Assembly (NCBI RefSeq): GCF_002775205.1
Contig: NC_036447.1
Location: 20,814,501 to 20,878,500, forward strand
Length of the DNA stretch: 64,000 bases
Origin: Xiphophorus maculatus
Lineage: Eukaryota > Chordata > Actinopteri > Cyprinodontiformes > Poeciliidae
Reading direction: 5' to 3'
Below, piece by piece: positions 1 to 12,318 of this stretch (its first letter is position 1; every line of letters starts with the position of its first letter). Below the pieces are notes generated by a model, which had not been told where the DNA came from, searched no databases, and saw only the letters and a list, made by a program, of their open reading frames with translations. The position numbers were made by a program, and so were the translations under genes.

Positions 1-72
1 CAACTGGGTCTGAACTTTGACTAGGCTGTTCTAAACTATGAATGGTTTAGCTTTGAGCTCAACCATTGCTTC
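1..72. mobile_element. Tc1-like transposon fragment in rab40c intron
   Basis: About 60 bases, including 'gaactttgactaggctgttct' in pieces and 'aaaccattgc'-like text, resemble the inner part of common teleost Tc1/mariner elements (consensus phrase about a 'ctggactttgactgggccattct' type stretch, from memory). No open reading frame remains. It lies downstream of the last visible rab40c exon, so it is intronic. It could also be chance resemblance; a repeat search would settle it. Confidence 0.5.
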
Positions 73-265
73 TTCTACGTCACAAGTATTTACTAACTGG
101 TATGGATGTAGCACAAAAATACCAATAAATTATATTGACTGTAGTTGTAATGTGGGAGAAATTCAATGAGAATGAAAATGTTAGCAAGCCACTGTACTTT
201 CAGTATGAGTACATATTTTTCACATACTATTTTTCTGCCAACTATAAATGGATTAAGGCGATTAC

Positions 266-1180
266 CTCATCAATTTCCCGGATCCATCGATCGATCCCAT
301 CAAACGACCAGCCGTTGGTGATGTCATATACAAGAAGGATGCCCTGTACAGAAAAGAAAAATCATATAAAGAGGTTTAACATGCACGGGATTTCACCGGG
401 AATAAGGATGGAGAAATATAAATAAAAACTACATTTGTGTGAAAAGGCATGCTTCAGCTTTTAAACAAATGCTTCCAAGTGTGTCATTTACCTGCTGCTA
501 GGTTCCTGTCACTTTCAAATTTGAGAAAAAACCTCTTATTTTTACCCACAACTTTCAACCAACTTTACCTGCGCAGCTTTAGTGGTGACGTCAGACATGA
601 AACCAAATCCACACCAGCATTTCAGAAGTGAGGCCAGTCACCATGTTGCATGAGAAAAGCGTGTGTATGTAATGCATTTAGCTGCATTATCTATTTTGCA
701 GGTAAATATATAAACCTTTTAAGAAACAAGTTAAAACTGCTTTCGGGATTACCTGTGCTCCACGAGAGTAAGACCTGAAGATGGTGCAGAATCTCCCTTG
801 GCCAGATGTGTCCCTGTTGAAGGCACAGATGAGGCATTTTTAAATATACTACGAAGCTACAACACCTACAAACTGGTCATTTAGTGATGCTGAGGCCTCA
901 CCAGAGCTCTAATTTCACCCGTCTACCGTCCAGCAGAATGGTGGTGGTCTTGTAATCAATCCCTGAAACCACACACATTGAATTTATGTCGAGCTCTCCT
1001 ATCTAGCACCTCTGATGGGGTGAATAAGAGACATTTACCGCTGCTGTAGGCGTATGGAGACTCGACAGATCCGTCCTGCAAACTCTCCAGGATTTCTCCT
1101 TTCCCTACGTCGCTGTCTCCCACGAGAAGAAATTTCAAGAGATAATCGTAGCTCTTGACGGGGCTGCTTTGAGTTCCCAT
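266..1180 (-). CDS. rab40c: RAB40C-type small GTPase, 5' exons (partial gene)
   Basis: Four coding exons on the minus strand: 1180-1039, 962-902, 813-753 and 343-266, joined in phase to give the first 114 residues; the rest lies left of the window. The protein opens [15 protein letters not shown], then the P-loop GDSDVGKGE (about residues 21-29), switch I region with [11 protein letters not shown], and the DTSGQGR G3 motif. The P-loop has Gly where most Rabs have Ser/Thr after the Lys, a Rab40 trait. MGTQ, KSYDY and YDIT fit RAB40C better than RAB40B. Family members carry a C-terminal SOCS box that recruits a Cullin-5 ubiquitin ligase; that part is not visible. The ATG at 1180 is chosen because it matches the family start and has A at -3; upstream in-frame ATGs at 1183 and 1192 exist. 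Confidence 0.85.
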
Positions 1181-1760
1181 CATCCCACGCATTGGATCTG
1201 GTTCGCTGAGAGCTTTACAAGCTCCCCGGTTTCTATTTGCTGTTCGGGGGACAATCGGGAGGGTTCCCCAGAGAGCCAGCGGACGCTAGTCGATAGCTGC
1301 TAGCACTGGCTAACTAGTTAGCTGCTATTCGAACTTAAAACAAATTAATTTCTCTCTATAGCTCAATCTTTAATATGCTGCTAATTATATTTCCCACTAC
1401 ACTGAAATGCAAACTATAATCATGGCTATGGAGACTGTCTTGTTTTAGTAAATTATCAAAACAACATTGGCTGCTAGCTCTCCCGTTAGCAAGCCAGCTA
1501 ACTTAAACATTGGCATTCTTTAACAAACTGAAGCCGTAAAGTTGAAACTAACCGGTTTAAACTGACTTGTAACGGCACTTGACCAAACCAAATCGGAGTT
1601 TGTCTCCACTTGATCGCGAAAGACTAAAAAGCTGAAGTGAAATAACAGGGCCTCCCCGACTCCAACGACGCTGTGATCGGACTGTGAGGGAACAACCAGG
1701 CAGTGACACCATTCACTGCGTCACTTCCGGTAAGTTAAATTCGAAATAATGCTAAAACTT
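1181..1760 (-). promoter_or_regulatory. 5' UTR and likely promoter of rab40c
   Basis: No other gene is visible upstream of the rab40c start for several kb. At 1722-1731 the sequence cacttccggt is a perfect ETS/GABP-type site (ACCGGAAGTG on the minus strand), next to a TGCGTCA AP1/CRE-like motif. This pairing is typical of TATA-less housekeeping promoters, so the start of transcription is probably near 1650-1720. The exact start is inferred, not seen. Confidence 0.45.
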
Positions 1761-1931
1761 TTGTAGAAAGTAAAGTATGATTGTTGTTTGACAGGGTTAA
1801 GGTAGGATAGGGATAATACAGAAGCATTGTGGTGTTAGCACCTTTTCGGAAAGAGACGCTTTTTAAAGAGACAGAGGGTCAAATGTCTTATCTTATGCTT
1901 CATTTCATATATATCCAAAACTGCTCCTTTA

Positions 1932-1933
<2 letters not shown>

Positions 1934-1997
<64 letters not shown>
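1934..1997. repeat. (AT)n microsatellite, about 32 units
   Basis: Pure alternating AT over about 64 bases. It produces spurious Tyr-Ile ORFs on both strands. Confidence 0.97.
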
Positions 1998-1999
<2 letters not shown>

Positions 2000-2441
2000 C
2001 ATATATATTGCAATTATTGTATACATATTGATAATATGTGAAATATATATGAGACCCACAGGAAGACCCAGATGTTTTGGTGTTTTTCAGCAATTCTTTA
2101 AAGTCCTCTCCAGATTGTAGATTGTTGAAAACCTGCCAGCGGCAGTTTTTGGGCTGAAAATGGTTCTTTCAGGTGCTGGGCTTGTTCTGATTATGTTTTG
2201 CTCTCCTCAAAGTTCCTGAGTCTGATTCAGAAAGAGAGCAGATAGTGACACCTGAAAAAGAAGAAGAAGCAAAGCAACTTTTGTTGTTTAAAGCCTAGTT
2301 TCTGCCTGCCTCAGCCGATGATTCGTCCAGGGACGGATCAAATAAGCTTTCTGAATATCTCAATGTTCTTGTTTCCAGTGATCACAGAAAAGTTCTGAAG
2401 CCTGAAACTAGGATTAGAAAAAATCCCATCTGGCTCCAGAT

Positions 2442-2664
2442 CAGGGATCTCAAACTCCAGTCCTCGAGGGCTGCTGTCCTGCAGTTTTTAGATGTGCCAC
2501 AGATACAAAACGCTGGAATGAAATGGCTTAATTACCTCCTCCTTGGGTAAATCAGTTCTCCAGAGCCTTAATGACCTAATTATTCTATTCAGGTGTGGTG
2601 CAGCAGAGGCACATCTAAAAGTTACAGGACAGCGGCCCTCGAAGACTGGAGTTTGAGACCCCTG
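2442..2664. mobile_element. hAT-like MITE, copy 1
   Basis: Both ends are inverted copies of a terminal sequence: CAGGGATCTCAAACTCCAG at the left and the complement of CAGGGGTCTCAAACTCCAG at the right. Flanks ctccagat and ctctagag match at 6 of 8 positions, consistent with a worn 8-bp target duplication, the hAT signature. There is no coding capacity. A second copy in opposite orientation is at 51078-51297. Confidence 0.8.
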
Positions 2665-5384
2665 CTCTAGAGAGTGCTTCTGGGTATTCCTCCCACTCTT
2701 CCAAGTGATGAAGGCGCAACAAACAAACCGGAGCTAGTCAAAGTACGATGTTATCTAGACAGAATATATGCAAGAACCAGGAAGGAGGTCTTTAAGTCTC
2801 AGGACGCATAACAAATATTTAACACTAGGAAGTTGTCCAATGAACCATGCTGATAAAGATTACCACTATCTTCTGTACACTCTAAAAATGTATTATTAAA
2901 TTCCAGAGGAGTAAAGATTTAACCTGAATTCTTGTTGTTTTTTGGTTTTCTGAACATTGTCTCATATACTGACTGAAGTCAACTGCTCCAGTTTTAAGGG
3001 AAATGCCATTTGGTATTCCCCTGCAAAGTAAATTTTAAAGGTAAGACTCGTTCCTTGAGGTGATAAGACCTCTCATTAAACATGAGCCCATTGTTGAGTC
3101 AAATACATCTTCTAAGTGTCTCTTTTTAATTGTTACAGATTGTTTTACTCTTACAAAGTCGGTTTTCATCCAAAACTGCAAAGACTTAGTGGACAAAGAG
3201 CGCCAACCAAAGAGCAGTTTCACCATTTCTCCTCTAGATGGTAGGCTTTTTCAAGCCAGACTTACAATCCCAGCTTCCTGTTATAGGGAGAATGGGAGAA
3301 ATGCTCTTTTTTATTTTCTTCAGAAGCACCACCAGGGGGAGCCATGGAGGAAGGTCAGCCAAGTGTCCCCCTACTCAGACTGCATTAGATGTGCTGTTGA
3401 AAAGCATTTGTCCCTTTGCAGATTTATTCTGTTTTATTTGCTTTTTTGTTCCATCTGAGTACTTTATATCAATGGTTTCCAAAGTTAGGGTTCAGCATCT
3501 GCTTTGGGTTGCCAATCGACAAGTGTGGGGTCTTAAGATCCTCCTCAGAAATAAACTATGTAGCAAGAATTATAACAGTGAGGAGTACTTTTGCTGCAGA
3601 TATTAAGAATTGCTACGGATATTAAGATTAAAAATCAGTCTTACAGACAGAAGCAATATGTTGGCTGCTGATGCTGTTTTTCCTCATGTTCATCATAAAG
3701 CAGTTTTCAACTGATAATTTCATTTAGGAGGAAATGCATTCAGTTCATCCAGGTTCATCCTATGTGTAAAGGTAATCGCGCTTACCATTAAATCATAATT
3801 TAACTGTGAATAACCACTTTTTTTTTTGACTGGTCTGTTCAATTTTACATGCCACATCAGGCCTGACTGACACCAACAATTAAGACAAAACTTAAATAGA
3901 TCCCATTTGTCAACATGAAGTAGGCTAAAGTATATCAAAAAGCAATACATCAGGCCCCAAACTAAAGAATGGAAGAAAACAAAATAAAAATCATGTGGAA
4001 TCTCAAGCCATCAGATCATGACATTAAGTTCAAATGTCCTTCATTATGTAGTAAGACAATGATTCAAAGCACACAAGACAGTCAGTCTCTGAATTAAATC
4101 AAAACTCCTCCACAGGTGGACATTTTAGTTTAAGATAAGGTGAGGAAAGAAAACCTAAAATCATTTTATGAAATGTTTTATTTACATGCAACCAAACAGT
4201 TTGTTTACAACTTCAGTATGTGCTACTCACAAACCCTCCAGCTAACGCAGTTGGCAGTTACAAACACTTGTCAGACCTGTCTGTGGAAAACCCTTTGAAT
4301 CGATTTGACGTGAGTTCAGTTTTCCTGCAGCATCAGGAAACAAAATCTACAACTTAGGAGATCCAATGTACTTTGAAACCAACAGACATGACAAAACAAA
4401 GAGTGAGGAGGAAAGGATGTACATCAAAAAGTGCTTTGTGACTCCCAAGACCTCTGCTCACCTCATCATCATCATCAAGGGTAAATAGTGAAGTATTTGG
4501 GTTAAAATTAAATTGCTTAATTGGGACCAATAACAAAAGTGTAATTTTGTCAAACTTATGACAAGCCTATACAATCAAAATTCCCTCGTCGTGACTCCAA
4601 GACGGTCTAGAGCTTCCACCATTTCTGAACGGGCAACATAAACCAATAAGAGCTGCATACTGTTAAACAGAAGATGTGCTTTAATAATGAGATGCATTGT
4701 CTAGCAGGAATTTTATTTTAAGATGAATGTAGAGCCATCTACTCCATGCCCAAAGCAGAACACTTCCAATTATGACCATGCTAGTAAGTTGCTGAACTTG
4801 CCTGTGGTGGATTTTATTAGCAGCTGCAGACATGTTTTAGTGCAGAATTATAGAAGCTTTAACAATCTTTTGAGTGGATAATCCTGTTTGTGCACCAGAT
4901 GGAAGAAGCTCTATGGTAAGGACTGAGTGTGCAACTGCTGTGAATCAACATCCCCACCAGCAGGGTAAGATGGTGTTCTCAATCTACGGCATGGAAAGCC
5001 CTTTACACAGACCTGTAATTAACTCTTAAGTAACTCTTATCTTGAGTTGGGTAAAAGTTAATGCTGGTGATGGAAGTCCTCTTTGAAATAAAATTATAAT
5101 CTTGCAGATTCAAAATAGCACTCTAGAAGAAGTTAACATTTTAATATGACACATCTTTTTACCCAGAAGCACCCAAGGAAATAATCTCCAGTCGCTCTTG
5201 GAAGATTGACTTTGAAAGTGAAGTTTAATTTAAGAAGTTGAATTTGACGGTCTACTGAGGTCTCCTCAAAAGATGATCGCAGAAACAAATGTACTTCTAA
5301 GACTTTGATGAAATCTAAAATGTTGTAATAATCTCTTTCAAATAAATGCATTACACATGGATTTATCACATGATATACCAATTC
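2665..5384. other. intergenic stretch, rab40c to itprip-like 3' end
   Basis: No exon or known RNA recognised. ORFs here are short and lack family resemblance. AT-rich sequence; the right part may include extra itprip-like 3' UTR if a more distal poly(A) site is used. Confidence 0.5.
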
Positions 5385-5390
5385 TTTATT
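5385..5390 (-). terminator. candidate poly(A) signal of the itprip-like gene
   Basis: tttatt on plus is AATAAA on minus, about 590 bases below the stop codon. It is the clearest signal before the intergenic stretch, but other AT-rich hexamers exist, so this is a guess. Confidence 0.35.
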
Positions 5391-5980
5391 ATTTAAATAC
5401 AGTTGTATCTAAATAGATTAGATCACCAACAAAACATTTTTATTTTAATAATTTGGTTCAAATGTGGATAATACTGATGTATTTCAAGGCCTTTATCCTG
5501 TTAATTTAGAGGATAAAGGCTTACAGAAGGTGGAAATGCAAAATTCAGTTGGTCAGGAAATTACCTAATGCATTCAACGTTCCAATTGTGAAATGTAGCT
5601 CTGCTCTGCACAATCACAGGGAAGACTGAGTTGACAGTAATCCAGCAGACAGATGACTGGACTCTCCACAAGGCTAGTAAAGCCACAAAAAGTAACGGCT
5701 AAAGAACCTCATTGTTCAGAGTCCTGTAAGCAAGCAAGTAAATGAAGAGTTGAGAGGAAGAAAGAAAAAAAAAGTCACTGTACAAAAAACGGGGACAACA
5801 GAGACCTGTGTTGATTCAAGGAGCCGTGTCTGCAGGTGCAAGTCCGCTGAATGCTATCAAGTCCAAAGTCAACGTAGCAAGTTTCCCTCTGATTAGACTC
5901 CCTTCTTGTTATTCTGTAATTAAGATTCACCTGCACTTGTATGATTATTTGAAAAAAAGTCTGTCTAACTGTACGCAGTC

Positions 5981-7846
5981 TTAAGCAAAGGATTTTGTGC
6001 CAACCTGAGGTTGAACAACATATTCATGTATCAACATGTGGGCATTTTGAAACATCTCCTGGAAATGCATGACGGCATTCTTATATGCACAGTCATCTTC
6101 CACAAAGAGATGAAACAGGTTCACTGGCTTTGCTCTGCAGATTTCTTTAGGCAGTCCAGTAACCTCAGCCAAAGGGTTGCCAACGAGAATGTGGGTCAGG
6201 TGCTTCCTCTTAAGACTTTCCTCCACAAAGCTCAGCAGGTCTTGTAGTCTGCAGGTAGCAAAGTTTGGTTGCCACTGCGATGTTTTTTTGGCCATCAGAA
6301 GGTGCATTAATGCCATTTTAAAGTGGATGTCCTTTAGTGCAGTCTTCCCTGCCAGCGCTTCCTGTCTCCTATGAAGGAAGAAGGCAATTTCAAGAATTTG
6401 ATCACGACAGGAGTTCACAGGAAGGCGTTTGGAGAGATGTTCCAGGAGGCGGTCTTCGTAGACGGAGAGCGACAGCGCCCAGAAAGTGTCCACATCTCTG
6501 GAGGACCAGGGTGTGATGCAGAAATGAGCTTCTGTGTTGAACTTAACCACCGGCTTCAAACTGAAGTTGATCTTCTTCCCTGACTTGAAGCGAACCACCA
6601 GAGCACCTGGAGTCTCAACGTAGCGGATGCTGAGCTCAAACTCGTATTTATGTGAGATCTGCGCCCAGGCTTGTTTGACTGTGTTCTGAAACCACCGGGT
6701 GATCTTCGATTTTGACAGAAAAGGAGTGTTCTTGCTGCACAGCGGTTCATTGAAAGCATCAACCACTTTTGTTTTTGCTTTGTCGCTCTCCGAATGTACC
6801 AGGCAAACCATATCGTCTGCATCGGCGGACTGGCAGGGGCAGCCGTTTGGGACTTTCTCTTCTTTCAGGAGTTTTATCTGACCGCAGACTTGCGTGTAAA
6901 GCAGTGGATCACTCACCGGGTTGTTCCTGAGCAGGCAGCGGACACTATATGGTTTGCATGGAGCAAAATGAACAATGATGTCACGCTCTTTCACCATCTG
7001 AAAGTCCTCAATCAACATGCTGCCATTGTTTTCACAAACCGTCCTCATGGCCTCCAAGAGGTCATGTGCGAATCCTTCCAGAAAACCCTTCTCCCTCAAC
7101 ATTTTCTCAGCTGATGCCTGAACACATTGAGCATAAAAGCTCTGCAGAGTTTCAACGTCAGGCAGCGACACTTTAGGAGATCTGCGGGGGGAGATCCTGG
7201 TCTCTTCCTGATCTGTTTGGAGATTTCTCTTCAGGTATTTCCTGAAGAAGCGCATTATGGAAATGATGGAGAATGTGTTCCAGATGTACCAGAGATAATC
7301 CCTCTCCCATTCTGCAATACCTTTCTCTGAGGTTTCGTTTTCCATCTTGCTGTAGACATGTGAGGCAGGTGAGTCTCGATCTTTTGGGTGGATCGCTGCA
7401 CCTTCTGACTTCTCATAATGTCCCTGCAGACTATCTTGTTCTGAGCTGCCACTACTAAAATCTTCTCCCTCCTGATTGTCTAGATTTTCAGTCAGATTCA
7501 CGGTAGCAGATTTACTTGTCATGTGTCCCACTGGTAATTTGGGATCAAAAGTTCCTCTTTCAGCAACAGCCACATCTGTGTCCAATGGTTCATCTTTGTC
7601 ATGTTGATTGGACTGATTCTGTTGCTCTGGATTGTTATTTATGTCACCTTGAGGTTCTTTTATTTTGTAACTGACAGGTGCTGATGGTTGGACTAGTTTC
7701 TCTTCCCCTTCCAGCAGCATCTGCTCGTGCTTTTGCAAATCCTCGTCGACGGCATCGTCCCATTCCTCAACCCCAGGATTATCCCGGGGACACAACAGAA
7801 GACCTGCAGCCACCACAAACACTCGCACCAGAGTGTCTTGCATCAT
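5981..7846 (-). CDS. itprip: ITPRIP-like protein (inositol trisphosphate receptor-interacting family)
   Basis: One uninterrupted 621-codon exon. The N terminus (residues 5-19, LVRVFVVAAGLLLCP) is hydrophobic and may be a signal peptide or anchor. An acidic, Gln/Asn/Ser-rich stretch follows to about 175. A second hydrophobic segment with WERDYLWYIWN lies near 180-200, followed by a basic stop. Residues about 230-610 have the layout of the Mab-21/ITPRIP domain (VETLQSFYAQC, RWFQNTVKQAW, WALSLSVYEDRLL, LQDLLSFVEESLKRK). Family proteins bind the IP3 receptor and tune its calcium sensitivity. Human ITPRIP is about 547 aa and also has its coding region in one exon; the block here matches human 10q24-25. 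A splice acceptor at 7856-7857 (CCCAG then GCTGCGCAG) just before the ATG implies a noncoding first exon. ITPRIPL paralogues are the main alternative. Confidence 0.72.
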   Translation of the reverse strand: MMQDTLVRVFVVAAGLLLCPRDNPGVEEWDDAVDEDLQKHEQMLLEGEEKLVQPSAPVSYKIKEPQGDINNNPEQQNQSNQHDKDEPLDTDVAVAERGTFDPKLPVGHMTSKSATVNLTENLDNQEGEDFSSGSSEQDSLQGHYEKSEGAAIHPKDRDSPASHVYSKMENETSEKGIAEWERDYLWYIWNTFSIISIMRFFRKYLKRNLQTDQEETRISPRRSPKVSLPDVETLQSFYAQCVQASAEKMLREKGFLEGFAHDLLEAMRTVCENNGSMLIEDFQMVKERDIIVHFAPCKPYSVRCLLRNNPVSDPLLYTQVCGQIKLLKEEKVPNGCPCQSADADDMVCLVHSESDKAKTKVVDAFNEPLCSKNTPFLSKSKITRWFQNTVKQAWAQISHKYEFELSIRYVETPGALVVRFKSGKKINFSLKPVVKFNTEAHFCITPWSSRDVDTFWALSLSVYEDRLLEHLSKRLPVNSCRDQILEIAFFLHRRQEALAGKTALKDIHFKMALMHLLMAKKTSQWQPNFATCRLQDLLSFVEESLKRKHLTHILVGNPLAEVTGLPKEICRAKPVNLFHLFVEDDCAYKNAVMHFQEMFQNAHMLIHEYVVQPQVGTKSFA

Positions 7847-8029
7847 CTGCGCAGCCTGGGAAGGAATACGGAGGCAGTAATTAGTTCACTTTCAAATACA
7901 GCTCAAACATCTTTACCTTTTAATTTACTTCATTACAACCCCAAAAACATTATTTGGTGAGAATATGATATTGGGGTTTTCAAAAATGCATATTTTAAAT
8001 AATCGGAAAAGTGTGGATTTCTCCTCTGC

Positions 8030-9182
8030 TTCTCTGAGTCAATACTTTGTAGACTTACATATATATATAAACACAACCTTCAAGGTAGCGGTTGTGTGCC
8101 GAAATATTATTTTATCAATCAAATCACAGCAGGTTTTATTTGTATACTGCCAAATTACATCAATGTGAGAAGGCGTTAAACATTATTTTATGTTAACAAG
8201 TATTCATTAAATACATACAGCTATTGGTGAATATTTTTAGCTGTTTGTAAACAGCTAAAATGTTTACAAACATAATACAAACATTATTAAATGTATTAAT
8301 AATGTTTTATTAATACATTCTGGCAGAGATCGACCCTTTTTGGACATTCATGATATTGATATGGCCCACAATGAAGATGTGTTGCTATATTAACATTTTT
8401 GTCCATTCTTATTCTCAAAGTAGCGCAAGCTTAGTCAGATTGTGTGGAAAAAGTCTGTGAATATCCATGTTCAAATTTTTCCAAATATTACAGTTATATT
8501 TAGATTTGGACCATCAAACTGTTCCACTGTAGCTTTGACTGCATGCTTAAGATGATTGTCCTTCTGGAAGGCAAACCTCTACCCCAACCTGCAGCCTATA
8601 ACAGGTTTCCTTCCCCATCTTTCTATCAACTCTGACTAGTTAGCCTGTCTTGATGAAGACAAGCATTCATCATTTAGCATAATGTTGCTAAAAAATTGTT
8701 TTATAGTGCGCATGGTGTGTTCAGGGTGTAAGTTTTCCACCACATGCAGCATTCTGTAGGTCAGCCAAAAAGTAAAAGTTTAGTCTGGTCTGGCCTGAGT
8801 TGTGTTCTTTGGTCTTCATGATGCTGTTTGTTCTCTAATGTTCTCTAACAAACCTCCACAGTCTTCACAGAGCAGCTGAAGTCATGCTGAGATTTCTTAA
8901 CATTCCACCCAGGAGAAATGTTCACTAACTAGCTGACTTTTGAATGTGGTTGGTTGCACAAGATTTTATTTAGGGGCATGAAAGTAAAGGGTGCCGAGTA
9001 CATATGCACACCTGAGTTTTATAGTGTAAAAAAAAACAAAATTGAAATCATTCATCACTTTTCATGGGTAGACTTTGTGTTTTTGTCTACCACACAAAAT
9101 CACCAAGAAGTCAAATGAAGTTTGCAATGTAACAAAATTTGGAAAAGCCGAGGAGTTATAAATACTTTTGTAAGGCATAAGT
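8030..9182. mobile_element. degraded Tc1-like DNA transposon
   Basis: Scattered blocks follow the order of a common teleost Tc1 element: 'gagtcaatactttgtaga' near 8037, 'gtccattctt' near 8400, 'cttctggaaggcaaacctct' near 8561, 'tggtgtgttcagggtg' near 8713, 'cttcatgatgctgtttgttc' near 8814, and a terminal 'aatacttttgtaaggca' near 9161. Between 8060 and 8390 it is interrupted by AT-rich palindromic DNA. No transposase frame survives. Family assignment is from memory of the consensus. Confidence 0.65.
8235..8319. repeat. four overlapping perfect inverted repeats
   Basis: Arm pairs: 8235-8246/8249-8260 (12 bp, 2-nt loop), 8242-8252/8262-8272 (11 bp), 8279-8289/8297-8307 (11 bp) and 8290-8300/8309-8319 (11 bp). 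Arms of one hairpin overlap arms of the next. Confidence 0.9.
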
Positions 9183-9432
9183 CAAAATTGTAAAAAAACA
9201 AAAAGAATTTCTTTGTAACGGCATTCTAGTTTTCTAAGAAAAAGATGTTGCTGGTAAGTTTCACAACAATGCATAGCCGAAGAGGGAAAAAGTAACTTCC
9301 TGAATATGCTCAAGCAATTCTGAGCATATTATAATGAATTTATCTCTTCATTATATCCTGTTGGGTGTTTTCAAATCAAGCACTAGGCATTATTATGTAG
9401 AAAACATGTCAAATATAAATAATCATACACAC

Positions 9433-9720
9433 CTGAATGAGAGAATGTTTATCTCAGCAGGAGGGTGTTCCGGTAATATATGAAAAGGTACAAAGGAGGA
9501 AACGACCTTATGCTGCCACTTGCTCTGAGATCTCTTCCTATTTTAGTTGAAGGTTCGACTTACTTCCTGCTCACGCAACCCCATGTGCTCTGCTTCGACA
9601 CTTTCCTGTGCAATATGCGCAAGTAAAAGGTTCGAGCTGACTTCCTGAAACTGCCTACTCATTTCACATTCAGTGCCAAATGTACTCAGATGATGCAGCT
9701 ATATAGGCTGAAACCAGAAG
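9433..9720 (-). promoter_or_regulatory. candidate itprip-like promoter and noncoding exon 1
   Basis: On the minus strand a TATA-like CTATATAG near 9700 is followed by about 270 bases ending in CTCATTCAG with donor GTGTGTATG near 9432. This would splice to the acceptor just before the itprip-like ATG. Two GGAAGT ETS-type motifs lie inside. Placement is inference only. Confidence 0.3.
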
Positions 9721-10919
9721 TTTTAATACACTGTTTAAAAACTCAACTTTTTTTCCCGTGTTTTTGACATAAAGGAATTTTTTCCCCCTGCTTTTGATTA
9801 GTTAGGATGACTAAAACTATCTCTGTTTGCTAAATGTCAAAAGAACCTGTTCAAGTTGGAAGAGTACAGATTGCTGTGCATTTAAACAATCCGGGAAAAT
9901 CTTGACCACAGTTTGTAAACTAAAACAATGAAAGTTAAAAAGAAGCTTGAGTTTTCAGCCAGGAAATGAAAGTTTGGGCACAAATGGGTCTACTAATGAC
10001 AACAACAATTCTAATCATGGCCATCAAACAGCTCTGATCAGTTTGATAAGAAGATTTGTGGGCAGGCGTGAGCCAAAAAGCTGGCCTATAAACCTGACTC
10101 AGTTACAGCAGTTCTTGAGAAATGGGGCAAATTTACACCAAACATTAGAAACCTAGAACATTAGACCCATGTCACATAGTTTAAAAGGCAAATCTAATAC
10201 AAATTTCTCTCATTATTCTGGCATTTAGCAAAGAGAAAATAGCTTTGGTACTTCTGGCCATCCTAAAACAGAAAAAGTTTAGTCTGGTTCAATCTTAGAC
10301 AGTGAGAAAAATGGGTTATGTTTCTTTTTAAACAGAGTAAATATATGTCCGGTTTCAACTATATGCAAATGCAAGGACTCCACAGCAGCCTGCAGAGGTG
10401 ATGCCAAATAATGAGGATCTCACACAGGTTTAAAATGTATCTTCTGTCATTGAAAGGTACCAAAACGGCCTCAAAGTGTTTCAAATTTAAATAAAAAGCT
10501 TATGATTTTTACTGTTGTTATTGATCTGAGACTAATCCAACCGGTAGATGAGAATTTATCTAAAACAATGTAAACAATGAGCAATGAAATAGTAATTCCT
10601 GTTTTGTTACTATTTGCAGCCACAATAACCAATCAATTTTTAAGCCGGAAAAAACGTGTGAGAAGTTTTATCAAAAATCAGTTAAATGTAATCATTTGTA
10701 AAATCCAAAAAACATCTAAAACTCTATTTTTATAGCTGAATAAAAGTATATGTTATCTAACTGATTTTGAAACTTAATTCGGGCTGTGTTCCAGAGGCAG
10801 GAAAAATAACTTCACTATCAACTACAGGAGGCTTTGTGTTTGCTCCATATTATTGGTGGCTTTAAATAAGTTTTGTTGTATTTCTAGTGTTAAAGATTTA
10901 CCTTAACGTATTAACAATA

Positions 10920-10959
10920 TCTAGTCAAAGACTAGATAACAGTCTAGTCTTTGACTAGA
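10920..10959. repeat. perfect hairpin, 16-bp arms, 8-nt loop
   Basis: Left arm tctagtcaaagactag (10920-10935), right arm ctagtctttgactaga (10944-10959), loop ataacagt. No poly-T follows and the flanks show no known gene, so it is not called a terminator or small RNA. Confidence 0.95.
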
Positions 10960-11540
10960 GTGTCAATGGAAAGGAGGCGTTTCTTAATGTAGCACTGTTC
11001 GCATTACATAAAATCAGTGTACACAAGTCTTTGACTCAGAGAAATAATTTTCCTGGTGTTGACAATCAGTATCAGGTTACAGACAAAAGTGTATTAAATG
11101 GCTAGTGTTCATGAACAGTGGAGTGAACCGCAGCCTTTTATCTTGTTGTAGGCTTAAAACTGGTTTGTCAAGCTTCAAATCATTTTGTGGATCCATATGT
11201 ATTGAAACTCCTGTGTGATATATATATACAGTATATAAACAATTTCAACCTGTTTCACGCTCATTTCTTCTCCAAGCAATTGGAAACAGATTCACCCTTT
11301 ACCTATGTGACTGCAACCAAATTTTCCATCCAAAGCCACAGATATTTGAATGGTTTGAACGTTTGTTTGCATGTCTGGCTTGTTGTAGCGACGCAGGAAC
11401 AATCCAGGCACTCTCACTGATGGGATTTATTGGATTGACACAGAAACACTTTGCTTTTCATATAATAATGCGGAAATATAAAGTGAAAAGGGGGTTGAAA
11501 TAAAGCGTGTAAGATATTCACAGGCTTCGTCAGGTTTGCT

Positions 11541-11564
11541 TTTGAGAAAATATATTTTCTCAAA
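11541..11564. repeat. perfect 24-bp palindrome without loop
   Basis: tttgagaaaata is followed directly by its reverse complement tattttctcaaa. Confidence 0.95.
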
Positions 11565-12318
11565 TCACTGTAACACAGTGAAGGGAGGGGCTTGATGACA
11601 GGAGCTTAGCTCAGCTTTGAGTATCACTGGAGAATCACTTCTCAGCCAGGTGTATATGTATGCTGCGTATACGGAGCTGCAAGACACTCACTATGGACAT
11701 TATGGTTGTATGACAAGTTGATCTTTTCAGCTGTTTATCCAAGTATAAATAACAAGGTAAGTGTGAAGTTAATATGAGAGCAATATCTATGAATATGTGT
11801 ACCATCAACATGTTCAACTAAATCTCTGTCTTCAACTTTGTTGTTGGATAAGTCAATTACAAATATTTTATAGATAAACTGTAAATAGTTGCTGCATCTT
11901 CTTTCCGTCTGGTGAAATCCAGCAATGCTTCTCAAAATGTATTTTCTGTTACTATTAAGTCTATGGATATAAACAAAACTTTAAATCTCCTACTTGTTTC
12001 TTCTTAATAAAAAAATATAATAGCTCTTATAATAACTTTGCAGTCAGATATTATTAAGATATTATCTGGTTGATAGAACATTTACTAGCCTTTTTATTAG
12101 GTACACCTGACCATTTACCATGTAACGCAAATCCTGAATCAGCCTATCCAACACATTCTCAAGTCAGCGGCTCAGTGAGTTTAGGCACGTCAATGTTGTG
12201 AAGCCGAATGTTGAAACCAAGTGGCTTTGTGAAAATGTGTTGCTGACGTCAGAGAAGAACAGTCAGACTGGTTCGAGATGATGATATTTGAGTGTATCAC
12301 ACTTGAACCACAAGAGAC

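Larger units (their letters stand above)
9721..12318. other. intergenic stretch, itprip-like to calhm1 (left part)
   Basis: No exon recognised. It holds a fragment near 10225-10380 that resembles the repeats at 34930 and 51628, a 16-bp-arm hairpin at 10920-10959 and a 24-bp palindrome at 11541-11564. Confidence 0.5.

Noticed and set aside
1829-2059. Tyr-Ile-rich ORFs on both strands
   Set aside because: They translate an (AT)n microsatellite.
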